Shown here: positions 25,183 to 32,941 of the stretch, piece by piece
Position numbering within the stretch: the first letter of the stretch is position 1
How the letters are laid out: every line of letters begins with the position of its first letter
NCBI GenBank assembly: GCA_965212085.1
Contig: OZ243042.1
Coordinates: forward strand, 1,426,001-1,490,000
DNA length: 64,000 nt
Source: JAHRAW01 sp965212085
GTDB lineage: Bacteria > Pseudomonadota > Gammaproteobacteria > Arenicellales > Poriferihabitantaceae
Reading direction: 5' to 3'
Translations under genes and position numbers: made by a program
The notes under the pieces: model-generated
What the model saw: the letters and a program-made list of their open reading frames with translations, nothing else
Told to the model about the DNA's origin: nothing
Database searches by the model: none

Positions 25183-26100
25183 CTAACCGCCCCCCTCCAA
25201 CGTCTGCGCCAACGCCGACGCCAGCCCGAAAAAAACCACCGCGCCGAACCAGTTGTTGTTGAGGAAGGCGCGCAGGCACCGCTCGCGGTCGCGGTCTTTG
25301 CACAGGTATTGCTGCCAGCCGGCGAACACCAGCGCCACGGCGAGGCCGGCGTAAAAAAGCCAGGACAAGCCGCGCTGCCAGCCGGTCAATGCCAGCAGCC
25401 CCAGGCAGATCAGGTGCAGCAGGCCGACCATGCGGTTGTCGTAACGGCCAAACAGGATGGCGGTTGACTTGACCCCGATGCGCAGGTCGTCGTCGCGGTC
25501 GGCCATGGCGTACTGGGTGTCGTAGGCGACGACCCACGCGAAGTTGGCGGCGAACAACCACCACGCTTCCGCCGGTAGCCAACCGCCTGCTTCGCCTGCG
25601 CCACCTGCCTCGGTTGCGCCGAGGGCGGCGTAGGCCATCGGTATCCCCCAGGAGAAGGCGACGCCGAGCGCCAGTTGCGGCAGGTGGGTGAAGCGCTTGG
25701 TGAACGGATAGAGGGCGGCGATGGCGACCGCGAACAGGGACAATATTTGGGCGTGGCGGTTCAGTTGCAACACCAGCGCCAGCGCCAACGCCAGCAGCAG
25801 CGCGAGGGCGCCGAACGCTTGGTGCACCGACAGTTCGCCGCTGGCCAGCGGGCGGTCGCGGGTGCGCGTAACCTGTGGGTCAATGTGGCGGTCGGCGTAG
25901 TCGTTGATGACGCAGCCGGCGGCGCGCATGACGAAAGTGCCGGCGATGAAGATCGCGACGATGACGGCATCCGGCCGCCCGTCCGCCGCCAGCCACAACG
26001 CCCACAGGGTCGGCCACAACAGCAGGAACGCGCCGATGGGCCGGTCAAAGCGCGTCAGCCGGAGATAGGCGTTCAAGGCGGTTGTGCGGGGCGTGTTCAT
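25183..26100 (-). CDS. ubiA: 4-hydroxybenzoate polyprenyltransferase UbiA
   Basis: Integral-membrane enzyme that attaches the polyprenyl chain to 4-hydroxybenzoate in ubiquinone synthesis. It has eight or nine hydrophobic helices. The first Asp motif is NDYADRHIDPQVTRTRDRPLAS and the second is YDTQYAMADRDDDLRIGVKSTA. The start region LTRFDRPIGAFLLLWPTLWALW is standard. A short Gly/Ala/Glu insertion (GATEAGGAGEAGGWLPAEA) separates two helices. The start overlaps the end of recG by four bases, so the ridA-recG-ubiA genes look like one operon. Confidence 0.95.
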   Translation of the reverse strand: MNTPRTTALNAYLRLTRFDRPIGAFLLLWPTLWALWLAADGRPDAVIVAIFIAGTFVMRAAGCVINDYADRHIDPQVTRTRDRPLASGELSVHQAFGALALLLALALALVLQLNRHAQILSLFAVAIAALYPFTKRFTHLPQLALGVAFSWGIPMAYAALGATEAGGAGEAGGWLPAEAWWLFAANFAWVVAYDTQYAMADRDDDLRIGVKSTAILFGRYDNRMVGLLHLICLGLLALTGWQRGLSWLFYAGLAVALVFAGWQQYLCKDRDRERCLRAFLNNNWFGAVVFFGLASALAQTLEGGG

Positions 26101-28223
26101 ACTTCGGCGTAGGATTCGCGGACGCTGAGCCAGCGTTCGATGATGGCGTGGACGGCTTCGGGGTGCCGGGCTTGCAGCAGTTGGGCGATGCGTTCGATTT
26201 TCGGCAGCAGCGCGCGGTCACGGGAGAGGTTGGCGACCTTCATTTGCTGCAAGCCGGTCTGCCGGGTGCCGAGCAGTTCCCCCGGCCCGCGCTGCTCCAA
26301 GTCCTTGTTGGCGATCACGAACCCGTCGTTGGTGTCGCGCAAAATGCCGAGGCGCTGTTTGGCGGATTTTCCGAGCGGCGGTTGGTACATCAACACGCAC
26401 GCCGCTTGCGCCTTGCCACGCCCGACGCGCCCGCGCAGTTGGTGCAGTTGCGCGAGCCCGAGGCGTTCGGCGTTCTCTATGATCATGAGGCTCGCCGACG
26501 GCACGTCCACGCCCACTTCGATGACCGTGGTGGCCACCAGCAGGTCAACATCGCCACGGTGAAAGCGCGCCATGACCCCTTCCTTGTCGGCCGCCTTCAT
26601 GCGCCCGTGAATCAGTTCCATGCGGACTTCGGGTAGCAGCCGGCCCAACGCCTCGCGGGTTTCGGTGGCCGCTTGCGCTTGCAACTTGTCCGACTCCTCG
26701 ATCAGGGGGCATACCCAGTAGGCTTGCTGACCGGCCCGGCAAATGCCGCGAATGCGCTCGGCGACTTCGCCCCGGCGGCTGTTGGGCAGCACCACGGTCT
26801 GCACCGGCTTGCGGCCCGGCGGCAGCTCGTCAATGCTGGAGACGTCGAGGTCGGCGTAGAAAATCATCGCCAGCGAGCGCGGGATCGGCGTCGCGCTCAT
26901 GATGAGTTGGTGGGGAACGAGGGCGTTGGTTGCGCCGCTTTCGTTGTCGTTGTCGTTGATGTCACCGCCGCCCTTGTTGCGCAACGCCAAACGCTGGTCA
27001 ACGCCGAAGCGGTGCTGCTCGTCAATGATCATCAGGCCGAGGCGGTGAAACGCCACCTGCTGCTGGAACAACGCATGGGTGCCGACCACCATCTTCGATT
27101 CCCCCGTGGCAATGCGCCGCAGCGCCTCGGCGCGGGCCGCCGCCGGCATTCTTCCGGTCAGCCATTCCACCGCGAGCGCGGTGTCGAGCCGCTCAAACCA
27201 GCCGTCAAAAGTCTTGCGATGCTGCTCGGACAGCAACTCCGTGGGCGCCATCAGCGCCGCCTGATACCCGGCGTCAATGGCGGCAAGCGCCGCCGCCGCC
27301 GCCACCACGGTTTTGCCGGAGCCCACGTCGCCCTGAATCAGGCGCATCGCCGGGGCCGGGGTTTTGAGGTCGGCAAAAATTTCCGCGATCACCCGCCGCT
27401 GGGCGGCGGTCAGGTCAAAGCCGAGGTGCGCCTTGAGTTGCGCCCAGCGCCCGCCGCCGGTGTTGAAGGGCGGCGCGTTGCGCGCCTTGTGTTTTGCCCG
27501 CAGGCGGCTCAACGCCAGATGATGGGCGAGCAACTCTTCCACCGCCAGCCGCTGCTGGGCGGGGTGGACGCCGGCCACCAGCGCCTCGGTGTCGGTTTCC
27601 GGCGGCGGGTGGTGCGCGGTTTGCAGCGCCTCGGTGAGGGGCATCAGGCCGAACCGCTCCCGCACTTCCGCCGGCAAACATTCCGCCAGACCGCTCAACT
27701 CCCCGGCCATCGCCTGCTTGACCAGGTTGCGGATCAGCGCCGCTCCCACCCCCTCGGTGGCCGGATAGATGGGCGTCAGCGCGGTTTCGGTCACGGTGTC
27801 CGGGCGCTCGCGGTGGAGCCGGTATTCGGGGTGAACCATCTCCAACGCCCCGCGGCTGCGTCCCTGGCGAACCTCGCCGTAACAATGGATCCAGGTTTCG
27901 GGCTGGAAGCCGCGCTGCTGGGCGGCGCTGAAATGAAAAAAGCGCAGCGTCAGCGTGCCGCTAAGGTCGCACATTCGCACCAGCAAACTGCGGCGGCGGC
28001 CGTACTGCACGTCGGCCATTTCCACGCGCCCCAACACCACCGCTTCGCGCCCCGGCTGCAAGCCGCCGATGGCGGACAGCCGGGTGCGGTCCTGGTAGCG
28101 GTACGGCAGGTGGAAGAGCAAATCCCGCGGGTGGCGGATGCCGATCCGCTCCAGCCGTGCCGCCAGCCGCGGGCCTACTCCGCTGAGCCGTTGCAGGGGA
28201 TGTGGTGGTTCGGCGTTCAGGAT
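26097..28223 (-). CDS. recG: ATP-dependent DNA helicase RecG, non-canonical start
   Basis: Branch-migration helicase that processes stalled forks. It has the wedge/OB domain (VEMADVQYGRRRSLLVRMCDLSGTLTLRFFHFS), Walker A LIQGDVGSGKTVVAA, MIIDEQHRFGVDQR, MSATPIPRSLAMI and LHQLRGRVGRGKA. The conserved N-terminus PLQRLSGVGPRLAARLERIGI...LLFHLPYRYQDRTRL lies upstream of the first TTG (28121), and no ATG, GTG or TTG precedes it before the stop at 28254. An ATC at 28223 followed by CTG would match the E. coli N-terminus in length (708 residues). Helicase core insertion GGGDINDNDNESGATN is encoded by TCGTTG repeats. Confidence 0.9.
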   Translation of the reverse strand: MLNAEPPHPLQRLSGVGPRLAARLERIGIRHPRDLLFHLPYRYQDRTRLSAIGGLQPGREAVVLGRVEMADVQYGRRRSLLVRMCDLSGTLTLRFFHFSAAQQRGFQPETWIHCYGEVRQGRSRGALEMVHPEYRLHRERPDTVTETALTPIYPATEGVGAALIRNLVKQAMAGELSGLAECLPAEVRERFGLMPLTEALQTAHHPPPETDTEALVAGVHPAQQRLAVEELLAHHLALSRLRAKHKARNAPPFNTGGGRWAQLKAHLGFDLTAAQRRVIAEIFADLKTPAPAMRLIQGDVGSGKTVVAAAAALAAIDAGYQAALMAPTELLSEQHRKTFDGWFERLDTALAVEWLTGRMPAAARAEALRRIATGESKMVVGTHALFQQQVAFHRLGLMIIDEQHRFGVDQRLALRNKGGGDINDNDNESGATNALVPHQLIMSATPIPRSLAMIFYADLDVSSIDELPPGRKPVQTVVLPNSRRGEVAERIRGICRAGQQAYWVCPLIEESDKLQAQAATETREALGRLLPEVRMELIHGRMKAADKEGVMARFHRGDVDLLVATTVIEVGVDVPSASLMIIENAERLGLAQLHQLRGRVGRGKAQAACVLMYQPPLGKSAKQRLGILRDTNDGFVIANKDLEQRGPGELLGTRQTGLQQMKVANLSRDRALLPKIERIAQLLQARHPEAVHAIIERWLSVRESYAEV

Positions 28224-28253
28224 GGAGTATTGCCGGGCGGCAGGGTGGCCGGC

Positions 28254-28643
28254 TCAGCCGCCGATGACCAGAACGGCTTCGATCTCGATGGGCGCGCCCT
28301 TGGGCAGCGATGCCACGCCGACCGCCGCACGGGCCGGATACGGTTCCTGAAAATAGCGCGCCATGACCTCGTTCACGGTGGCGAAGTTGGCGAGGTCGGT
28401 CATGGAAATGTTGACCTTGACCGCGTCATCCAACCCGCCGCCGGCGGCCTCGGCCACCGCCGCGAGATTTTTGAAGGCTTGATGGGCGGCGGCCTCAAAG
28501 GTTTGATCAACGACCTCCATGGTGTCCGGGTCGAGGGGTATCTGCCCGGAAATATAGACCGTGCCGCCGGCCCTGACCGCCTGGGAATAGGCACCGATGG
28601 CACCGGGTGCGCGGGTGGTATGGATGATTTCTCTGCTGCTCAT
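28254..28643 (-). CDS. ridA: Reactive intermediate deaminase RidA
   Basis: Hydrolyses toxic enamine/imine intermediates released by PLP-dependent dehydratases, as a cytoplasmic trimer. The ~129-residue product has APGAIGAYSQAVRAGGTVYISGQIPLDP, NLAAVAEAAGGGLDDAVKV and the substrate-binding arginine in YPARAAVGVASLPKGAPIEIEAV. ATG at 28643 gives the usual start MSSREIIHT. Its position upstream of recG recalls the spoT-ridA-recG order of other gammaproteobacteria. spoT is not here. Confidence 0.94.
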   Translation of the reverse strand: MSSREIIHTTRAPGAIGAYSQAVRAGGTVYISGQIPLDPDTMEVVDQTFEAAAHQAFKNLAAVAEAAGGGLDDAVKVNISMTDLANFATVNEVMARYFQEPYPARAAVGVASLPKGAPIEIEAVLVIGG

Positions 28644-28764
28644 GGGCGGATCCGCGATGGTTGCGTGGTTGGTGGTTGGCAAGCGCCCATTACATCATAC
28701 TCGCGGGTAATTTTCCCGCTTCCTTCCAATCGGCACACTCGCATACCATCAGGTTGGCGGCTTG

Positions 28765-28860
28765 CGGCGGGGCGCGGGGCGCAAATGCGCGTCACGCGCA
28801 ACCCCACCCCCGCGCAAGCGGCTCGGACACTTGCGTACTCGGGAATCCAGCGTCATTTGG
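28765..28860 (-). repeat. Composite repeat fragment 4
   Basis: Module A in inverse orientation (GCGCAAATGCGCGTCACGCG) joined to the end of module C (CGGACACTTGCGTACTCGGG). It is truncated compared with other copies. The rest of 28644-28964 shows no gene. Confidence 0.7.
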
Positions 28861-28964
28861 CGCAATTTGTTGCGTAATGTGAACGATTGTTGCGAAATAT
28901 AAACAAACTGGATGACCAAATTCCTTGATTTGACTTTTTCGGTCAGTTTTATGTCATTTTGCCG

Positions 28965-28994
28965 TTGCAATTGCTATCCGGGTTTGGGTAAAAT
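28965..28994 (+). promoter_or_regulatory. Probable sigma-70 promoter of the tRNA-tuf operon
   Basis: TTGCAA at 28965-28970 and TAAAAT at 28989-28994 are separated by 18 bases. They are followed by a G+C-rich discriminator (CGCGCTCC), a feature of stringently controlled stable-RNA promoters. A+T-rich sequence precedes it. The tRNA gene begins about 100 bases downstream. Confidence 0.55.
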
Positions 28995-29096
28995 CGCGCT
29001 CCATTTTTTGCGTTCGGGTTCGGGACGCCGGGATGATCGTGGGGGGAACGGCCAAATCGTTGTAATCAAGGCTGTTTCCCGCATACCGAGAGGTTG

Positions 29097-29481
29097 GCCC
29101 GCATAGCTCAGTTGGCCAGAGCAGCTGATTTGTAGATGATTGCACCTTTGCGGGGAAACCCGTGAAGTGGAGGTGGCTAAAACGGGGAAACCTTCCTTGA
29201 TTCGGGTCGGGTGGCAGGTTGTCATGATGTGCGGCCCGCCGGTTTCAAGATGGCAATCCCGTGCTACCCCCGGCGGTGTTCGGCGTTGATTCGCCTGCCG
29301 GGGGGAGTGTAGAGACTTTACACCACCCACCTGGGTCGCCTGGCCATCGCTTTGTGCTTTGCGGGCCGGCGATACGGTGAAGAGAAAGTCCGGACTCCAA
29401 ACCCCGGTTGGCCGGGGGCCGTGAAAACGGTGGCGGGTGAGAATCAGCAGGTCGTGGGTTCGAATCCCTCTGCGGGCTCCA
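29097..29481 (+). tRNA. thrU: tRNA-Thr (anticodon TGT), interrupted by a group I intron
   Basis: Exon 1 is 29097-29133: acceptor GCCCGCA, D-arm GCTCAGTTGGCCAGAGC, anticodon-stem GCTGA and loop TTTGT ending in the anticodon TGT (29131-29133). Exon 2 is 29442-29481: AA then TCAGC, variable AGGTC, T-arm, TGCGGGC, T and encoded CCA. Joined, the loop reads TTTGTAA and all stems form, except one U·U mismatch in the T-stem (GTGGG/CCCTC). Position ahead of tRNA-Tyr, tRNA-Gly and tRNA-Thr(GGT) matches thrU of the tufB operon. Confidence 0.92.
29134..29441 (+). ncRNA. Group I intron (IC3-like) in tRNA-Thr
   Basis: A 308-base ribozyme. The 5' exon ends in U and the intron ends in G, as group I splicing requires. 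P1 pairs UGU (29131-29133) with GCA (29142-29144), placing a G·U at the splice site. P2 is CTTTGCGGG-GAAA-CCCGTGAAG. P4 pairs ACGGG (29182-29186) with CCCGT (29258-29262) within GGGGAAACC and GGCAATCCCGT (P and Q elements). P7 pairs GACTT (29314-29318) with AAGTC (29386-29390). GTGTAGAGACT...ACCACCCACC and GGTGAAG...AAAGTCC closely resemble the Azoarcus tRNA-Ile intron. No endonuclease ORF is present. Confidence 0.92.
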
Positions 29482-29577
29482 TTTTGCGGGATGTATTCAG
29501 CGTTGACAAAACACTGAAATCAGGCGAAAATTTACCGTTTGTTTGATGTTCGGCTTGATGTTTGCTCGATTTTTACC

Positions 29578-29662
29578 GGAGGGGTTCCCGAGCGGTCAAA
29601 GGGGGCAGACTGTAAATCTGCTGGCTCAGCCTTCGGAGGTTCGAATCCTCCCCCCTCCACCA
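29578..29662 (+). tRNA. tRNA-Tyr (anticodon GTA)
   Basis: Class II tRNA with a long variable arm. Acceptor GGAGGGG pairs with CCCCTCC, followed by ACCA. The anticodon region is GCAGACTGTAAATCTGC. The T-arm is GAGGTTCGAATCCTC. CCA is encoded. Confidence 0.97.
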
Positions 29663-29721
29663 TGGTTACAGGAGCGGTGGGCGGGGGCGATGAAGCGATG
29701 AAAGTTGAGAGGCGGCGCGAC

Positions 29722-29796
29722 GCGGGTGTAGTTCAACGGCTAGAACCTCAGCCTTCCAAGCTGATGATGTGGGTTCGATTCCCATCACCCGCTCCA
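29722..29796 (+). tRNA. tRNA-Gly (anticodon TCC)
   Basis: Acceptor GCGGGTG pairs with CACCCGC, followed by TCCA. The anticodon arm is CAGCCTTCCAAGCTG. The T-arm is GTGGGTTCGATTCCCAT. CCA is encoded. Confidence 0.97.
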
Positions 29797-29853
29797 GCGG
29801 GTCGGCGGGTCGGTGGGTCGGTGGTGGGGCCGGGGGCGTAGCGACATAGCAAC

Positions 29854-29929
<76 letters not shown>

Positions 29930-30038
29930 GTCGCTGCCGGTTCGCCGGTTAGCCGGAGTGAGGTTGAACAGTTGTTGGCGGTCAGTCCATGCGCGGATTG
30001 GCGAATGAGTTACGCGATTTTCAAGAGAATGTAGAGCA

Positions 30039-31229
30039 ATGTCCAAAGAGAAATTCGAAAGAACCAAGCCCCACGTAAACGTGGGCACCATAGGCCACGT
30101 GGATCACGGCAAGACTACGTTGACGGCGGCGTTGACGCGGGTGTTGTCGGGCAAGTACGGCGGCGAGAGCAAAGCGTTTGACGAGATAGACAACGCCCCG
30201 GAAGAGCGCGAGCGCGGCATCACCATTGCCACCGCGCACGTTGAATACGAGACCGCGAACCGCCACTACGCGCACGTGGACTGCCCCGGTCACGCCGATT
30301 ATGTCAAGAACATGATCACCGGCGCGGCGCAGATGGACGGTGCGGTTCTGGTGGTCAGCGCCGCCGACGGCCCGATGCCGCAGACCCGCGAGCACATATT
30401 GCTGGCGCGCCAGGTGGGGGTTCCGTACATCGTCGTGTACCTGAACAAGGCGGATATGGTGGACGACGCCGAGTTGCTGGAGTTGGTGGAGATGGAAGTG
30501 CGGGAGTTGCTGGACAGCTACGAGTTTCCCGGCGACGCCACGCCGATCATCACCGGCAGCGCCTTGAAAGCCCTGGAAGGCGACACATCAGACATGGGGG
30601 AAGGCTCCATCCTGAAACTCGCCGAGGCCCTGGACAGCTACATCCCGGAGCCGGAACGCGCCGTGGACGGTGATTTTTTGATGCCGGTGGAGGATGTATT
30701 TTCCATTTCCGGGCGCGGCACCGTAGTAACCGGCCGCATTGAACGGGGCGTGGTCAAGGTAGGCGAAGAGTTGTCCATCATCGGCATCCACGACACCGGC
30801 AACACCACGTGCACGGGGGTTGAGATGTTCCGCAAGTTGCTGGACGAGGGCCGCGCCGGCGACAACGTAGGGATTCTGTTGCGCGGCACCAAGCGCGAGC
30901 AAGTGGAGCGCGGTCAGGTGCTGGCCAAGCCGGGCAGCATCACGCCGCACACCAAGTTTGAGGCCGAGGTGTACATATTGGGCAAAGAAGAAGGAGGCCG
31001 GCACACGCCGTTTTTCAACGGCTACCGCCCGCAGTTTTACTTTCGCACCACGGACGTAACCGGAGCGGTGGAGTTGCCGAAGGAGGTGGAGATGGTGATG
31101 CCCGGCGACAATGTGAGCATGACCACGGAGTTGATTGCGCCGATAGCGATGGAGGAGGGATTGCGCTTTGCGATCCGCGAAGGCGGACGCACGGTGGGGG
31201 CCGGGGTGGTCTCTAAAATTCTGGCGTGA
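30039..31229 (+). CDS. tuf: Elongation factor Tu
   Basis: GTPase that delivers aminoacyl-tRNA to the ribosome. It is 396 residues with G1 GHVDHGKTT, the switch I region ERERGITI, G3 DCPGHADYVKNM, G4 NKADMVDD and G5 GSALKALEG, then domains II and III (GRGTVVTGRIERG, MVMPGDNVSM, RFAIREGGRTVGAGVV). It lies in the tufB position between the four-tRNA cluster and tRNA-Trp/secE. Whether a second tuf copy exists elsewhere cannot be seen. Confidence 0.98.
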   Translation: MSKEKFERTKPHVNVGTIGHVDHGKTTLTAALTRVLSGKYGGESKAFDEIDNAPEERERGITIATAHVEYETANRHYAHVDCPGHADYVKNMITGAAQMDGAVLVVSAADGPMPQTREHILLARQVGVPYIVVYLNKADMVDDAELLELVEMEVRELLDSYEFPGDATPIITGSALKALEGDTSDMGEGSILKLAEALDSYIPEPERAVDGDFLMPVEDVFSISGRGTVVTGRIERGVVKVGEELSIIGIHDTGNTTCTGVEMFRKLLDEGRAGDNVGILLRGTKREQVERGQVLAKPGSITPHTKFEAEVYILGKEEGGRHTPFFNGYRPQFYFRTTDVTGAVELPKEVEMVMPGDNVSMTTELIAPIAMEEGLRFAIREGGRTVGAGVVSKILA

Positions 31230-31262
31230 ATGGCGAGAAGCAACCGCCCGAAAGTTCCGGTA

Positions 31263-31320
31263 GTTTTGTTTGGGCAATTTTGTTTGGGCAGCTTTGGTTT
31301 GGGCAGTATTGTTTTGCCCG
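31263..31320 (+). repeat. Short tandem repeats between tuf and tRNA-Trp
   Basis: Three copies of GTTTGGGCA start at 31268, 31282 and 31297 (spacing 14 and 15 bases). A TTGCCCGG follows that could pair with any of them. The repeats could form alternative hairpins in the processing region between the tuf mRNA and the tRNA. Confidence 0.6.
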
Positions 31321-31355
31321 GTTCCGGGGAATGCCGGACCCAAAGCACAAAGTAC

Positions 31356-31431
31356 AGGCCAGTAGCTCAATTGGCAGAGCGGCGGTCTCCAAAACCGCAG
31401 GTTGGGGGTTCGATTCCCTCCTGGCCTGCCA
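31356..31431 (+). tRNA. tRNA-Trp (anticodon CCA)
   Basis: Acceptor AGGCCAG pairs with CTGGCCT, followed by GCCA. The anticodon arm is GCGGTCTCCAAAACCGC. The T-arm is GGGGGTTCGATTCCCTC. CCA is encoded. It lies directly ahead of secE, as in many gammaproteobacteria. Confidence 0.97.
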
Positions 31432-31460
31432 AGCATGAATCAACCTGAGGTTTTGCAGTC

Positions 31461-31811
31461 ATAGACAAGATCAAACTAGTGCTCGCCGGGCTGGTGATCG
31501 CCGCCTCGGTGGCGGTCTATTACCAGTTCAGCGACTGGCTGCAGGTTGCGCGGGTCGGCACGGTGATCGCCGGCGTGTTGATCGCCGGGGCGGTAATCCT
31601 GACCACCGAAGCGGGCCGGGCGGCGGTGGTGTTCGCCAGGGGCGCGAACGTCGAACGCCAGAAAATGGTGTGGCCGGGCCGCCGCGAAGCGATGCAGGTG
31701 ACCGGTTTGGTGATCATCATGGTGATCTTGTTCGGGCTGTATTTGTGGCTGCTGGATTCGCTGTCGTTCTACGGCATCTACGACCTGATTCTTGGGCTGA
31801 AGGGCGCTTGA
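31461..31811 (+). CDS. secE: Preprotein translocase subunit SecE, apparent ATA start
   Basis: Essential SecYEG subunit. It has three predicted membrane helices and the conserved amphipathic/cytosolic segment ARGANVERQKMVWPGRREAMQVTGLVIIMV. From ATA at 31461 the product is 116 residues, starting xDKIKLVLAGLVIAASVAVYY, like short gammaproteobacterial SecE N-termini. The frame has a stop at 31446, and between that and a GTG at 31479 there is no ATG, GTG or TTG. The GTG start would lose DKIKL and has no Shine-Dalgarno, while GAGG lies 10 bases before the ATA. The start is inferred. Confidence 0.88.
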   Translation: MDKIKLVLAGLVIAASVAVYYQFSDWLQVARVGTVIAGVLIAGAVILTTEAGRAAVVFARGANVERQKMVWPGRREAMQVTGLVIIMVILFGLYLWLLDSLSFYGIYDLILGLKGA

Positions 31812-31822
31812 GGCAAGCGATT

Positions 31823-32407
31823 ATGAGCACACAAACCGCAAAGACCGATGCCGCCGATGCAACCGACGACCAACCGGACAAACGCTGGTACGTAATCCAG
31901 GCGTATTCCGGGTACGAGAAGAACGTGCAGAAAGCCCTGCGCGAGTACATTGACCGTAGCGGTATGCAGGGGTATTTCGGCGAAATCATGGTGCCCACCG
32001 AAGAAGTGGTGGAAATGAAGGGCGGCCAGAAGCGCACCAGCGAGCGTAAATTTTTTCCCGGTTACGTGCTGATACAAATGCGCCTGACCGACGAAACCTG
32101 GCACTTGGTCAAGAGCGTGCCGAGGGTCGCGGGGTTCATCGGCGGCACCGAAAATCGCCCGATGCCGATCACCGACCGCGAAGCCGAGGAAATCATCCAG
32201 CAGGTTTCGGACAGCGTGGACAAGCCGAAGATGAAGTTCACCTTCGCCCCCGGCGAGTTGGTGCGGATTATTGACGGGCCGTTCGCGGAGTTCAACGGCA
32301 CCGTGGAGGACGTCAATTTCGAGAAAGCGAAACTGCGCGTCTCGGTCACCATCCTCGGGCGTTCGACGCCCGTGGAGTTGGATTTTATTCACGTTGCCAA
32401 GGGCTGA
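31823..32407 (+). CDS. nusG: Transcription termination/antitermination factor NusG
   Basis: Binds RNA polymerase and couples it to Rho or to ribosomal protein S10. The 194-residue protein has the NGN domain (KRWYVIQAYSGYEKNVQKAL, RKFFPGYVLIQM, VPRVAGFIGG) and a C-terminal KOW domain (FAPGELVRIIDGPFAEFNGTVEDVN). ATG at 31823 is chosen over the longer open frame from 31670, which is only an overlap with secE. A Thr/Asp/Ala-rich tail of about 20 residues precedes the NGN domain. Confidence 0.97.
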   Translation: MSTQTAKTDAADATDDQPDKRWYVIQAYSGYEKNVQKALREYIDRSGMQGYFGEIMVPTEEVVEMKGGQKRTSERKFFPGYVLIQMRLTDETWHLVKSVPRVAGFIGGTENRPMPITDREAEEIIQQVSDSVDKPKMKFTFAPGELVRIIDGPFAEFNGTVEDVNFEKAKLRVSVTILGRSTPVELDFIHVAKG

Positions 32408-32507
32408 GCGATCCGCCCAACCGCACATCAGAGCAATCACGATTCATCATCAGGGGAGCCGAGGGGCGCGCAACGAGCCCGGCGTTTGCACCCGCTAAGG
32501 AGTAATC

Positions 32508-32939
32508 ATGGCCAAGAAAATAGACGCATACATCAAACTGCAAGTGCCCGCCGGGGACGCCAAGCCGAGCCCGCCGGTGGGGCCGGCCCTGGGGCAGCAC
32601 GGCGTGAACATCATGGAGTTCTGCAAGGCGTTCAACGCCGAGACCGCGGATCTTGAAAAGGGCCTGCCAATCCCGGTGGTGATCACGGTGTACGCCGACA
32701 AGAGCTTCACCTACCTCCGCAAAACCCCGCCGGCTTCGGTGCTGCTCAAAAAAGCCGCGGGCGTGGACAAGGGCAGCGGCACCCCCAACCGCGACAAGGT
32801 GGGCAAGGTGACCCGTGCGCAACTTGAGGAAATCGCCAAGACCAAGGAGGCCGACCTGAACGCCTATCAACTGGACCGCGCGGTGCGCATCATCGCCGGC
32901 AGCGCGCGCAGTATGGGCATCGAAACCGAGGGCGTGTAG
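32508..32939 (+). CDS. rplK: 50S ribosomal protein L11
   Basis: Binds the 23S rRNA GTPase-associated centre. The 143-residue protein starts MAKKIDAYIKLQVPAGDAKPSPPVGPALGQHGVNIMEFCKAFNA and has TPPASVLLKKAAG, in line with L11. AAGGAG lies just ahead of the ATG. The stop is two bases from the rplA start, so the two are translationally coupled, as for the L1-repressed L11 operon of E. coli. Confidence 0.98.
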   Translation: MAKKIDAYIKLQVPAGDAKPSPPVGPALGQHGVNIMEFCKAFNAETADLEKGLPIPVVITVYADKSFTYLRKTPPASVLLKKAAGVDKGSGTPNRDKVGKVTRAQLEEIAKTKEADLNAYQLDRAVRIIAGSARSMGIETEGV

Positions 32940-32941
32940 TC

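Noticed and set aside
28121..28254. A frameshift hiding the recG start codon.
   Set aside because: The conserved N-terminal sequence is continuous in one frame from just after the ridA stop. No neighbouring frame offers the same residues with an ATG.
29372..29400. GAGAAAGTCCGGACTCC resembles the GAGGAAAGTCCGGGCTCC signature of RNase P RNA.
   Set aside because: It is the S element of P7 in a group I intron. The R, P and Q elements and flanking tRNA exons fit, while the rest of RNase P RNA (P3, P10/11, CR-V) is absent.
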